NCBI RefSeq assembly: GCF_021602345.1
Contig: NZ_BQID01000023.1
Location: 1-58,440 of the forward strand
DNA length: 58,440 nt
Origin: Pseudomonas pharyngis
GTDB taxonomy: Bacteria > Pseudomonadota > Gammaproteobacteria > Pseudomonadales > Pseudomonadaceae
Direction: 5' to 3'
Part shown: positions 26,105 through 34,734 of the stretch, piece after piece
Layout: every line of letters starts with the position of its first letter
How positions within the stretch are numbered: position 1 is the stretch's first letter
Position numbers and translations under genes: made by a program
The notes under the pieces: generated by a model
Database searches by the model: none
What the model saw: only the letters and a program-made list of their open reading frames with translations
Told to the model about the DNA's origin: nothing

Positions 26105-26959
26105 TTATTTATCCTCCAGCAAGTGGGTGTCGAAGTCGTTGCGCAGGGCATCGATGCCTTCCAGGCGATCGGCCAGGTCCGGGCAGCGCAAGGTCAGGCA
26201 AGCGATCAGTGCTTCAACCTGAGCCAGCGCCGGGACCATGGTGTCGAACGGCGAGGCCGACTCTACCGGGGCGCTGATGATCATGTCGGCCAGTTCGCGC
26301 AGCGGCGAGGCATAGATGTCGGTGAACAGCACGACGCGAGCATTGTTGTTTTTCGCGGCGCTGGCCACGCGCAAGGCCTGGGTCTGGTAACGGCGATAGT
26401 CGAACACCAGCACCACGTCCTGACGTTGCAGGTCGAACAGGCGGTCCGGCAGTTGCGCGTTGTCTTCCAGTGCAAAGCAACCGGGGCGCAGCAAGCGCAA
26501 ATGATTGAGCAGGTAAGTCGCCATCAGACTGCTGAAGCGTCCGCCGAAGCAGTACACCTGGTGCCGGGTGTCGAGCAGCCAGTCGGCGAGAATGCGCACA
26601 TCTTCCGGTTGGGTCAGGGCCTGGGTTTCGGCCAGTAAATTGTGGCTGTGAGCCAGATAGTGACTCCAGGCGTCGTCCTTGTTCTGATGCGAGCGCGGCT
26701 GCAACAGGGTACGCGGCGAGCGCAGGCGATGGTCCATGTCGCTGAGCAGGGCGTCCTGGAATTCGGCGTAACCACCGAAGCCGAGTTTTTTCACCAGCCG
26801 CACGATGGTCGGATCGCTGACGCCGGCATGTTCGGCCAGGCGCGCCATCGGGCCAAGCCCGTTGCGTGGATACTGATCGAGCAAGGCGCGAACGACTTTG
26901 CGCTCCGACGGCGTCAGGTCAAGGCCGGGGTCGGTGATCAGGTCTCTGAGAGGGGGCAT
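26105..26959 (-). CDS. MurR/RpiR-family transcriptional regulator
   Basis: A 284-residue regulator. The N-terminal helix-turn-helix (about 30-65, MARLAEHAGVSDPTIVRLVK) binds DNA. The C-terminal half is a SIS domain with YCFGGRFSSLMATYLLNHLR, usually binding a phosphosugar but in some clusters other metabolites. It is the first gene of the catabolic operon and most likely autoregulates it. An inverted repeat ATGTA-N8-TACAT lies about 60 bases upstream. It is unlike the LysR or AraC regulators commonly used for arginine genes. Confidence 0.92.
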   Translation of the reverse strand: MPPLRDLITDPGLDLTPSERKVVRALLDQYPRNGLGPMARLAEHAGVSDPTIVRLVKKLGFGGYAEFQDALLSDMDHRLRSPRTLLQPRSHQNKDDAWSHYLAHSHNLLAETQALTQPEDVRILADWLLDTRHQVYCFGGRFSSLMATYLLNHLRLLRPGCFALEDNAQLPDRLFDLQRQDVVLVFDYRRYQTQALRVASAAKNNNARVVLFTDIYASPLRELADMIISAPVESASPFDTMVPALAQVEALIACLTLRCPDLADRLEGIDALRNDFDTHLLEDK

Positions 26960-27279
26960 CCGGGCTCCTGCTGGATGGGGTGTTGAATTCGCTTCACAAT
27001 CCGTTAAAACAGTATTTATGTAACTGACGCTACATGTCTAGCGAATTTTTCGCCGTTTAAACCAAGCCCCAAAATGGGGCGGGAAGCCCGTAACGTAAGG
27101 GTTACATGGATGTCGATCAGTCTTGTAGTCCATTGCCCATGGTGGTGTCAGACATTGCCGCTTTCATACGCTCGAGTCGCCCAATCGACTTGCCCGAGGC
27201 CTCCCGGTTTACGGCACAATTGCCGCTCTATCCGCGATTGCGCCGATGACCGTCCTGTCTTCCAGCCGAGTGATTCCCC
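26960..27279. other. Divergent intergenic region
   Basis: These 320 bases separate the RpiR-led operon from the phosphatase-cobF pair. They contain the ATGTA-N8-TACAT repeat, a GCCCC-AAAAT-GGGGC hairpin and GTAAC-N6-GTTAC. I looked for a cobalamin riboswitch ahead of cobF and saw no convincing B12 box. Confidence 0.5.
27018..27035. promoter_or_regulatory. Candidate RpiR operator upstream of the catabolic operon
   Basis: ATGTA-ACTGACGC-TACAT is an inverted repeat in the AT-rich stretch just before the regulator gene. The position fits an autoregulatory operator. It is based on symmetry alone. Confidence 0.4.
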
Positions 27280-27852
27280 GTGCAGACCACCCGTTTGACA
27301 TTGATCTGCCATGCCAGAACCGTCGCACAAAAATTGGCGTGTTTTCCTACGAACGAACCTGTTGAAGAAACGGCGCTGGCGTCCTGCTCGCTGGCTTCGC
27401 GCTTCGACTCAGCTTCGCGCCTGATTTGCGGCCCGGAACTGCGCACTCGCCAGACGGCGTCGTGGTTTGGCCGTGAAGCGCACATTCATCAGGCCCTGCG
27501 TGATTGCGATTGGGGACGCTGGCAAGGTCAGTCGATCAAGGATTTGCAACGGAACGAACCCGAGGCCTTGCAAGCCTTGCTTGACGATCCGCACGCCGCC
27601 CCCCATGGTGGCGAGTCGGTGGCGCAACTGCGCGAGCGAGTGGCCGCGTGGCTGGTTTCACTGCAAGCCACCCCAGGGCACGTGGTGGCGGTTACCCATC
27701 CGTTCGTGATTCGTGCTGCATTGATGCAGGTCGTGCAGGGCGAGGCGTTTCACAGCCTTGATGTCGAGCCGCTGGCGGCGGTTGATCTGCGGTTTACCGG
27801 GCGCTGGCGGCTACGCTTGTCCGGCATGAATCTGGAAGGAGCAGAGCAATGA
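27280..27852 (+). CDS. Histidine-phosphatase-like protein with altered active site
   Basis: A 190-residue protein of the histidine phosphatase (phosphoglycerate mutase-like) fold, GTG start. The canonical LxRHGxT motif reads LICHART, so the catalytic histidine is kept but the phosphate-binding arginine and the glycine are changed. The second histidine lies in VAVTHPFVIRAAL. PELRTRQTA, CDWGRWQGQ and HGGESVAQLRERV are normal for CobC/GpmB-like proteins. Its stop overlaps the cobF ATG (ATGA), linking it to cobalamin synthesis. It may be an alpha-ribazole-phosphatase relative with reduced or changed activity. Confidence 0.85.
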   Translation: MQTTRLTLICHARTVAQKLACFPTNEPVEETALASCSLASRFDSASRLICGPELRTRQTASWFGREAHIHQALRDCDWGRWQGQSIKDLQRNEPEALQALLDDPHAAPHGGESVAQLRERVAAWLVSLQATPGHVVAVTHPFVIRAALMQVVQGEAFHSLDVEPLAAVDLRFTGRWRLRLSGMNLEGAEQ

Positions 27853-28604
27853 AGCGATTGCTGGTGATCGGCATCGGTGCCGGCAACCCGGACTACATCA
27901 CGATGCAGGCGGTGAAGGCGCTGAATCGGGTGGACGTGTTTTTCCTGATGGACAAGGGCCAGAGCAAGGACAAGCTGATCGACCTGCGGCGAGAAATCTG
28001 CGAACGCTACATCACCGATCGTACGTACCGTTTCGCCGAAGCCCACAGCCCGGAACGCGAGCGCGGCGATGTGGACTACAACGTCAGCGTCGATGATCTG
28101 AACCGCGCCAAGCAACAAACCTTCGAGCGGCTGATCAATGACGAATTGTCTGACGGGCAGTGCGGCGGTTTTCTGGTGTGGGGCGATCCTGCGTTGTACG
28201 ACAGCACGATTCGGATCCTGCAGGCGATTCTGGCCTCGGGGCGATGTGCGTTTGAATTCGAGGTGATTCCCGGCATCACCAGCGTTCAGGCCTTGGCGGC
28301 GCAACACAAGGTGCCGTTGAACACCATCGGCCGCTCGATTGAGATCACCACCGGTCGACGCCTGGCAGCGGGGCAGGTGAGTGACACCGACAGCCTGGTG
28401 GTGATGCTTGATGCTGAAGATTCCTACCACCAAGTGGCAGATCAGGAGACAGAGATTTACTGGGGCGCCTACCTCGGCACGCCGGACGAAATCCTCATCC
28501 ATGGCAAGCTCAACGACGTTGCCGATGAGATCGAGCGGGTGCGCAAAGCTGCGCGGGTCGAGCATGGCTGGATCATGGACACCTATCTGTTGCGCAAGCC
28601 TTGA
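27849..28604 (+). CDS. cobF: Precorrin-6A synthase (deacetylating)
   Basis: A 251-residue SAM-dependent methyltransferase of aerobic cobalamin synthesis. CobF methylates precorrin-5 at C-1 with loss of acetate, giving precorrin-6A. The sequence has the tetrapyrrole methylase opening LLVIGIGAGNPDYITMQAVK, the FLVWGDPALYDST motif and VIPGITSVQALAAQHKVPLN. It is translationally coupled to the preceding phosphatase-like gene. Its 3' end overlaps the convergent FtrA-type gene by 32 bases. Other cob genes are not nearby. Confidence 0.94.
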   Translation: MKRLLVIGIGAGNPDYITMQAVKALNRVDVFFLMDKGQSKDKLIDLRREICERYITDRTYRFAEAHSPERERGDVDYNVSVDDLNRAKQQTFERLINDELSDGQCGGFLVWGDPALYDSTIRILQAILASGRCAFEFEVIPGITSVQALAAQHKVPLNTIGRSIEITTGRRLAAGQVSDTDSLVVMLDAEDSYHQVADQETEIYWGAYLGTPDEILIHGKLNDVADEIERVRKAARVEHGWIMDTYLLRKP

Positions 28605-29562
28605 TCTCACGACCAAAGCGCTCGCGATACACCGACGGCGGCACCCCGACCACGCTGCGAAATGCCACACGGAAGCTTTCCACCGAGCGATAGCCACAGC
28701 GCAGGGCGATCTGCTCGGTGTTCTGCGGCGTGCTTTCCAGTAATTCCCGGGCTCGGGCCAGACGTTCGTGTTGCAACCAGGCCTTGGGTGACTGGCCGCT
28801 GGCTTCGCTGAATTTGCGCAGGAAGGTGCGTTCGCTCATCGCCGCTTCGCTGGCCAGATCGCGCACCTCCAGCGGTTCGTGCAGGCGCTCGCGGGCCCAC
28901 TGCATCACACGCGACAGATCGCTGCGCGGGGTCGGGCTGACCGGCGTCGGAATGAATTGCGCCTGACCGCCGGTACGTTGCGGCGACATCACCAGCCGTC
29001 GCGCCACCGAGTTGGCGATCTGGGTGCCGAAGTCGCGCGCCACCAGATGCAGGCAGGCGTCGATCCCCGCTGCACTGCCGGCCGAGGTAATCAATTGGCC
29101 GGAATCGACGTAAAGCACGTCCGGGTCGACATCGATGGCCGGAAAGCGCTCGGCCAGCTCCGATGTGTAGCGCCAGTGGGTGGTGGCGCCGTGCCCGTCG
29201 AGCAGGCCGCTGGCCGCCAGAACAAACACTCCGGAGCAGATCGACAGCAACCGGGCGCCGCGTAAATGGGCATCACGCAATGCTTCGAGCAAGGCTTCCG
29301 GCACCGGCGCATTTCGGTCGCGCCAGCCGGGAATGATGATGGTCCGCGCATCCGCCAACAATTCCAGACCTCCGTCCGCCAGCACCTGAATCCCGCCCAT
29401 CGCGCGCATCGGCCCTTGATCGACCGCCGCAATGCAGTGCGCGTACCACGGGAAATCGAACTCCGGCCGGGCCAGGCCGAAGATCTCCACGGCGATGCCG
29501 AATTCGAAGGTGCAGAGGCCGTCGTAGGCCAGGATCGCGACCAATCCAGGTGAATCAGGCAT
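28573..29562 (-). CDS. ftrA: FtrA-type AraC-family regulator (GlxA group)
   Basis: A 329-residue regulator. The N-terminal half is a DJ-1/PfpI-like amidotransferase fold (VAILAYDGLCTFEFGIAVEI, LLSICSGVFVLAASGLLDGH). The C-terminal half carries two AraC helix-turn-helix motifs (DLASEAAMSERTFLRKFSEA and IALRCGYRSVESFRVAFRSV). FtrA proteins typically sit divergent from a rhodanese gene, exactly as here, and likely control it. The ATG at 29562 fits the family; longer frames extend into the rhodanese gene. The C-terminus overlaps the end of cobF. Confidence 0.93.
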   Translation of the reverse strand: MPDSPGLVAILAYDGLCTFEFGIAVEIFGLARPEFDFPWYAHCIAAVDQGPMRAMGGIQVLADGGLELLADARTIIIPGWRDRNAPVPEALLEALRDAHLRGARLLSICSGVFVLAASGLLDGHGATTHWRYTSELAERFPAIDVDPDVLYVDSGQLITSAGSAAGIDACLHLVARDFGTQIANSVARRLVMSPQRTGGQAQFIPTPVSPTPRSDLSRVMQWARERLHEPLEVRDLASEAAMSERTFLRKFSEASGQSPKAWLQHERLARARELLESTPQNTEQIALRCGYRSVESFRVAFRSVVGVPPSVYRERFGREIKACATDRCP

Positions 29563-29662
29563 TTGGCGGAAAATTCCCGGTGAGTGTCTTGTGCGCCACT
29601 GTAGCGGCCAGCGGCGGCTCGATAAAGTCCGTTCATCCCCACAGACAAAGGAGTGATTCAAC

Positions 29663-30097
29663 ATGCCCAGCCTGGTTCGCGAAATTCCTGCAGCGCCTTC
29701 GGCCATTGCCCTGATGCATTTCAGCAACCGTCTGACCTTCGAAACCGATTGTTCCGACGTCTTCAGCAGCCAGGAAGCCGGCGAAGTCGACTTTGTGCTG
29801 GTGGACGTGCGCGGGCCGCTGGCCTTTGAGCGTGGGCATGTGCCGGGAGCGATCAATATTCCGGGGCGTTTGCTTACAGCGGAAGGGCTGGCGGACTACT
29901 CGAAGAACACACTGTTCGTGGTTTATTGCGCCGGCCCTCACTGCAATGGCGCCAACAAGGCCGCGGTGAAGCTGGCGGCGTTGGGCTATTCGGTCAAGGA
30001 GATGATCGGTGGAGTGACCGGGTGGCTGGATGAAGGCTTTCAGTTGAGTGTCGCGACACCGCGCGTCACCGCCGCACCGATCGCTTGCGACTGCTGA
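29663..30097 (+). CDS. Single-domain rhodanese-like sulfurtransferase
   Basis: A 144-residue rhodanese-fold protein transcribed away from the FtrA-type regulator. The domain has DFVLVDVRGPLAFERGHVPG, then the active loop VVYCAGPHCNGA with Cys89 in the catalytic position and a second cysteine, Cys94. IGGVTGWLDEGF closes the domain. Such proteins move sulfur or detoxify cyanide and reactive sulfur species. A GGAG sequence about nine bases upstream supports the start. A C-terminal ACDC adds two more cysteines, which is unusual and could bind metal or extra sulfur. Confidence 0.92.
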   Translation: MPSLVREIPAAPSAIALMHFSNRLTFETDCSDVFSSQEAGEVDFVLVDVRGPLAFERGHVPGAINIPGRLLTAEGLADYSKNTLFVVYCAGPHCNGANKAAVKLAALGYSVKEMIGGVTGWLDEGFQLSVATPRVTAAPIACDC

Positions 30098-30351
30098 TAG
30101 CCAGAGGGTTGCCGCTTCGGCGGCAGCTTTTGTCGGCTTTGTCCTACAACCCTTGCACCGCTCCGGCGCACACTTTTCCCACGTGATGGCACTCGCCGAT
30201 TTTCTGTAAGTATTTGTCGCTTAAAACCAATTTGCCCCGTGCGCGCCGCCATAGACTGCCGGCCACGTCGGTTTCTTTGTGCTGCACAGCCCAAGGCCGA
30301 ACCTGACAATCGAAAGCTGCCAATAAAAGCCTCCGCACACGGGAGTAATAA

Positions 30352-31131
30352 ATGAAAAAGCTGGTTATGTTCGGTGCCCTGGCACTGTCGATGTTGTCCC
30401 TGACCGCCGTGGCCGAAGACGCCAAGCCGATCCGTATCGGTATCGAAGCCGGTTACCCGCCATTCTCGATGAAAACCCCTGACGGCAAACTGGCCGGTTT
30501 CGACGTGGACATCGGCGACGCGCTGTGTGAGCAGATGAAAGTCAAATGCACCTGGGTCGAGCAAGAGTTCGACGGCCTGATCCCGGCGCTGAAAGTGAAG
30601 AAGATCGACGCGATCCTGTCCTCGATGACCATCACTGACGACCGCAAGAAAAACGTCGATTTCACCATCAAGTACTACCACACCCCGGCGCGCTTCGTGA
30701 TGAAGGCCGGTTCCGGCGTGAAAGACCCGCTGGTCGAGCTCAAAGGCAAGAAAGTCGGCGTGTTGCGTGCCAGTACCCACGACCGCTACGCCACCGAAGT
30801 GCTGGTGCCGGCCGGTATCGAGCTGGTGCGTTACGGCTCGCAGCAGGAAGCCAACCTGGACATGGTCTCCGGTCGTATCGACGCAATGCTGGCCGACTCG
30901 GTCAACCTGAGCGACGGCTTCCTGAAAACCGACGCCGGCAAAGGCTTCGAATTCGTCGGCCCGACCTACGAAGACGCCAAGTACTTCGGCGGCGGCGCCG
31001 GTATCGCAGTGCGTAAAGGCGATACCGCGCTGGCGGAGAAATTCAACGCCGCCATCAACGAAATCCGCGCCAACGGCAAGTACAAGCAAGTGCAGGACAA
31101 GTACTTCGACTTTGACGTATACGGCCATTAA
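30352..31131 (+). CDS. Periplasmic basic amino acid-binding protein of an ABC transporter
   Basis: A 259-residue solute-binding protein with signal peptide ([21 protein letters not shown]). It has the family-3 pattern [35 protein letters not shown] and [20 protein letters not shown]. The pattern closely resembles AotJ, the arginine/ornithine-binding protein of Pseudomonas. No permease or ATPase gene follows, so it must share a transporter encoded elsewhere. It is followed by a strong terminator and then a desuccinylase-like gene. Confidence 0.92.
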   Translation: MKKLVMFGALALSMLSLTAVAEDAKPIRIGIEAGYPPFSMKTPDGKLAGFDVDIGDALCEQMKVKCTWVEQEFDGLIPALKVKKIDAILSSMTITDDRKKNVDFTIKYYHTPARFVMKAGSGVKDPLVELKGKKVGVLRASTHDRYATEVLVPAGIELVRYGSQQEANLDMVSGRIDAMLADSVNLSDGFLKTDAGKGFEFVGPTYEDAKYFGGGAGIAVRKGDTALAEKFNAAINEIRANGKYKQVQDKYFDFDVYGH

Positions 31132-31146
31132 TACGCAGTAAGAAGA

Positions 31147-31182
31147 AAGTGGCCCCGTTTGCGCGGTGGCCACTTTTTTTTC
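31147..31182 (+). terminator. Rho-independent terminator after the binding-protein gene
   Basis: AAGTGGCC and GGCCACTT form an eight-base stem with a C/G-rich 13-base loop, followed by a run of T residues. Confidence 0.9.
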
Positions 31183-31260
31183 GCCCGTGATTTATCCTGT
31201 CAGCACATTTTCATTGCGGTCATTGCCCCGGCAGCGACCACAGAATTTCCGGAGTTTCCC

Positions 31261-32373
31261 ATGCAACGCATCGATCATCTTCTGCCCTGGAGCCACCTGG
31301 GCAGCGAACGTTCCCTGAGCGTGTTCCGTTACGGCGCCGGCCCGCGCAAGGTTTACATCCAGGCCAGCCTGCACGCCGATGAACTACCGGGCATGCGCAC
31401 CGCATGGGAACTGAAAAAACGCCTGGCCGAGCTGGAAAGCAACGGTCAGTTGCAAGGCGTGATCGAACTGGTGCCGGTGGCCAACCCGATCGGTCTCGAT
31501 CAGCACCTGCAAGGCAGCCACATGGGGCGTTTCGAGCTGGGCAGCGGCAAGAACTTCAACCGCTCCTTCGTTGAACTCAGTGCGCCGGTGGCCGAGCGGA
31601 TCGGCGATCAGTTGAGCAGCGATGCCGAAGCCAACATCACGCTGATCCGCCAGACCATGGGTCAGGTACTCGACGAACTGCCGGCCCCGGCATCGCAACT
31701 GGAAGCGCTGCACCGACTGTTGCTGCGCCACGCCTGTGAGGCCGACATCACTCTCGATCTGCATTGCGATTTCGACGCGGCGATTCATATTTACGCCTTG
31801 CCGCAACACTGGCCGCAGTGGCAATCCCTGGCCGCTCGACTGAAAGCTGGCGTTGCGCTGTTGTGTGAAGATTCCGGTGGCAACTCGTTCGATGAGTCCT
31901 GCTCCACACCGTGGCTGCGCCTGGCACGGATGTTCCCGGGCGCGGCGATTCCACCGGCCAACCTCGCCACCACCCTGGAACTGGGCAGTATGGGCGACAC
32001 CCGCGTCGATCAGGCTCAGGCCAATTGCGAGGCGATCCTCGGCTTCTTGGCCGAGCAGGGCTTCATCAGCGGCGAATGGCCGAAAGCGCCGGACGAATGC
32101 TGCGAAGGCATGCCGTTCGAAGGCACCGAGTATCTGTTCGCCCCGCACCATGGCGTGGTGAGTTTCCTGCGCAATGCCGGGGAATGGGTCGAGCGCGGCG
32201 ATGCGCTGTTTGAAGTGGTCGATCCGCTGAACGACCGCGTGACCACCGTGCGCGCCGGCACCAGCGGCTTGTTGTTCGCCATCGATCGCGGGCGCTACAC
32301 CCAGCCGGGAATCTGGCAGGCGAAAGTGGCGGGGCGCGAGCCGATTCGGGTGGGCAAGCTGAGCAACGACTGA
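31261..32373 (+). CDS. Succinylglutamate desuccinylase/aspartoacylase-family amidase
   Basis: A 370-residue zinc hydrolase of the M14/AstE-aspartoacylase family. Zinc-site signatures are YIQASLHADELPGM (His and Glu ligands) and ITLDLHCDFDA (His), with NPIGLDQ and GKNFNRSF following the first. A C-terminal beta domain ends GREPIRVGKLS. Family members remove acyl groups from N-acyl amino acids. The ATG at 31261 has GGAG seven bases upstream. The gene follows an AotJ-like arginine-type binding protein behind a terminator, so it may act on N-acylated basic amino acids. This is inference. Confidence 0.88.
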   Translation: MQRIDHLLPWSHLGSERSLSVFRYGAGPRKVYIQASLHADELPGMRTAWELKKRLAELESNGQLQGVIELVPVANPIGLDQHLQGSHMGRFELGSGKNFNRSFVELSAPVAERIGDQLSSDAEANITLIRQTMGQVLDELPAPASQLEALHRLLLRHACEADITLDLHCDFDAAIHIYALPQHWPQWQSLAARLKAGVALLCEDSGGNSFDESCSTPWLRLARMFPGAAIPPANLATTLELGSMGDTRVDQAQANCEAILGFLAEQGFISGEWPKAPDECCEGMPFEGTEYLFAPHHGVVSFLRNAGEWVERGDALFEVVDPLNDRVTTVRAGTSGLLFAIDRGRYTQPGIWQAKVAGREPIRVGKLSND

Positions 32374-32439
32374 TATCCCGTCCTCCCGATCACAGTGTTA
32401 GGCTCTGCCCCGAACCCTGCACTGTGTGAAGGAAGGCTT

Positions 32440-33156
32440 ATGTTGAAGGTGTTTGCGCTGTTGACGCTGCTGGCGTCCACCGCCGTCCAGGCTCAGACCT
32501 CGCTGCAAAACGATCTGCCGCTCAACTACCTGGCCCAGGTGCACCCGGACGCCGAACCGCGTCCGCTGGTGATTTTCCTGCATGGCTATGGCAGCAACGA
32601 AGCAGACTTGATCGGTATGAAATTTCAACTGCCCCAGCAGTACAACTACCTGTCGGTGCAGGCACCGATGGCGTTGGGAGAAGGGCGTTTCCAGTGGTTT
32701 CGCAAGAAAGGCGAAGGTGCCTACAACGGCGAGACCGATGATCTGAAGGCCAGCAGCCAGAAACTGCGGGCCTTTATCGCCGCTGCGGCGCAGAAATATC
32801 ACGCCCAACCGGAGCAGGTGTACCTGATCGGTTTCAGCCAGGGCGCGATGATGACCTACGAGGTCGGGCTGCGGCAGCCAGCGGCGGTGGGTGGTATTGC
32901 GGCGTTGAGCGGGCGGTTGTTGCCGGTGCTCAAGAGCGAGCTGAAGTCAGAGCAACAGCATCCGCCGCTGGACATCTTCATCGGCCACGGCACGGCGGAT
33001 GACCGTGTGCCTTACAGCGGTGCCACCGAGGCCGATGCGTTGTTGCAGAAGCTGTCGTACAAACCGCAATTTCATGCCTATCCCGGCGTCGGCCACAGCA
33101 TCAGTGCGGCCGAGCTTCGGGATTTGAACGACTGGTTGCAGCGACTCAATCCCTGA
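32440..33156 (+). CDS. Exported phospholipase/carboxylesterase-type hydrolase
   Basis: A 238-residue alpha/beta hydrolase with signal peptide (MLKVFALLTLLASTAVQA). Signatures are VIFLHGYGSNEADL, the nucleophile motif IGFSQGAMM, the acid in FIGHGTADDRVPY and the histidine in PGVGHSISAAE. It is closest in layout to the YtpA/AphA-type phospholipase-carboxylesterase family, but periplasmic. GGAAGG lies seven bases before the ATG at 32440. It is convergent with the next gene and has no clear pathway link. Confidence 0.88.
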   Translation: MLKVFALLTLLASTAVQAQTSLQNDLPLNYLAQVHPDAEPRPLVIFLHGYGSNEADLIGMKFQLPQQYNYLSVQAPMALGEGRFQWFRKKGEGAYNGETDDLKASSQKLRAFIAAAAQKYHAQPEQVYLIGFSQGAMMTYEVGLRQPAAVGGIAALSGRLLPVLKSELKSEQQHPPLDIFIGHGTADDRVPYSGATEADALLQKLSYKPQFHAYPGVGHSISAAELRDLNDWLQRLNP

Positions 33157-33159
33157 GCA

Positions 33160-33726
33160 TCACTTTTCCTTGAGGATGGTTTTCACCAGCGCCTCGTGAC
33201 CGCTCTTGTCGCTGGCCCGGGAAATCACCTGGACCAGCGCCATGCGCGTGCCGGAACCGGCCAGCAACGTGGTGTTGAGGGTCTGGCCGCCGCCCTGGGT
33301 GGCGGTGCTGTCGACTTGGCGCAGACCGAGGCCGTTGCCTTTCTGGGTCAGGCTCTTTTCGCTGAGCTTGTTGAAGTCCGGCAGGGCTTTGCGCTGGGCG
33401 TCGATGAAGTCGGACACCGTGCCGTCGAGGAACGCACTGTCGTTGTCCTTGACGTTGTTGCCTTCGGGAATCTGGTTTTCGGCGGTGATGACCACGGTCT
33501 TTGTCGTTTGGTTGGTGTACATCGTGCCCTTGGCACCGGTCGGGCCGGCGGGCAGAGGGTCGGCGACAAAGCCCTTGGGAAGGACAAAACTGAATTTGCC
33601 GTCGAGCATCGAGACCTTCTCGGTGACAGCCTTCTCTTTGGCCTTGGCCGCTTGAGCATTGATGGCGCCGAAACCGGCCACCGCCGCCAACAACAGGACG
33701 GCGGCTTTCTTGCAAAGCAATGACAT
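33160..33726 (-). CDS. Exported hypothetical protein (DcrB-like)
   Basis: A 188-residue protein with a signal peptide (MSLLCKKAAVLLLAAVAGFGAINAQA), so probably periplasmic. The mature part contains KVSMLDGKFSFVLPKGFVAD, which resembles the beta-sheet opening of DcrB/PsbP-like small proteins, and ends with SDKSGHEALVKTILKEK. No catalytic motif is visible. It is convergent with the esterase gene, only three bases apart, and monocistronic. Function unknown. Confidence 0.75.
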   Translation of the reverse strand: MSLLCKKAAVLLLAAVAGFGAINAQAAKAKEKAVTEKVSMLDGKFSFVLPKGFVADPLPAGPTGAKGTMYTNQTTKTVVITAENQIPEGNNVKDNDSAFLDGTVSDFIDAQRKALPDFNKLSEKSLTQKGNGLGLRQVDSTATQGGGQTLNTTLLAGSGTRMALVQVISRASDKSGHEALVKTILKEK

Positions 33727-33813
33727 TCGAATCTCCGAGGGATGGGTCGCGCTTGGGCGGCGATCATCCCATGGAGGGTGCCTGGCACTCCAGCGCGGTT
33801 TGTCCGGTCGGGT

Positions 33814-34587
33814 TCAGTTCGGCGATGGCGCCGGCGCCGGTTTGGCCAACAGCTGCCGAGTGACGCCGAGCATCGCCACCGAAACGGCCACCGCCACCAC
33901 GAAACCGCCGAAGCCCAGGTTCGGAACGGTCAGCGCCAACACCAGACAAAACGCCGAAAACGAATACATCCCCGTCGCCGTCGCCCGCAACAACGCAGCG
34001 GTAAACGCTGGGCCACGGGTCTGTTGGGAAAACACCGCCATCACGCTGCCGAGCACCGGAAACACGGCGAGCAAACCGCTCCAGCGTTCGCCGACGGTGC
34101 TGGCCAGCATGGTCACCACCAGCGTCAGCGCCGCGCCGGCGATCATCCGCCAGACCAGTTTGTCCGATTTCGGCGCCGGACCCCTGGCCACCGGTTGCAC
34201 CTTGGGAAACAGGTACGGCGCGGAAAGTAGGGCGGTCGCAGCAGCGGCGACCGAGAAGGGTAACGACGCCGGAGTCAGCGACAGAATCAGCGCCAGCACG
34301 GCCCAGACCGATAAAGAAACTATCAATGCCAGCGGCCAGTTCGCCCGCTGCGCCACCTGCGCATAAGTGACACAAAACGCGATCATCGCAAACATGGCCG
34401 ACAGCGCCGCGACCGCCGATTGCGCGGCAAACGCCGGCCCTTGCTCGATGGCGAGGAAAAACAGAATCGGCCCGACCACCACCGGCAACCCCGACAGCCA
34501 CCCGGCGACGCTGGGGCCCCAACGCTTGCCCGCGAGGGAAATCAGCAGCAGGAAACCGGGAATCAGCAGCAGTTTGAGGATCAGCAC
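33814..34587 (-). CDS. Uncharacterised multi-pass membrane protein
   Basis: A 257-residue, very hydrophobic protein with about eight membrane helices, GTG start with GGAG upstream. The first helices carry GKRWGPSVAGWLSGLPVVVG, and the later half repeats a similar pattern (STVGERWSGLLAVFPVLGS). The internal similarity suggests two homologous halves, as in small transporters. I cannot name a family. The C-terminus is a short proline/alanine tail. No operon partner. Confidence 0.75.
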   Translation of the reverse strand: MLILKLLLIPGFLLLISLAGKRWGPSVAGWLSGLPVVVGPILFFLAIEQGPAFAAQSAVAALSAMFAMIAFCVTYAQVAQRANWPLALIVSLSVWAVLALILSLTPASLPFSVAAAATALLSAPYLFPKVQPVARGPAPKSDKLVWRMIAGAALTLVVTMLASTVGERWSGLLAVFPVLGSVMAVFSQQTRGPAFTAALLRATATGMYSFSAFCLVLALTVPNLGFGGFVVAVAVSVAMLGVTRQLLAKPAPAPSPN

Positions 34588-34734
34588 GCAGGTGTCTCCG
34601 TCGGGTCAATGAGGGCCACGTTAGCATTGTCATTAGCGGATTGCTGCATATGCATGCAATAAATGTATACAAAATCATGGGTGTGATTGCCGACTATGCT
34701 CTGAGTATCAGGGTTTACCGGAGTCGATGCCGCG

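Noticed and set aside
26960-27279. Cobalamin riboswitch upstream of the cobF unit
   Set aside because: No B12 box or matching stem pattern could be found; only small unrelated inverted repeats.
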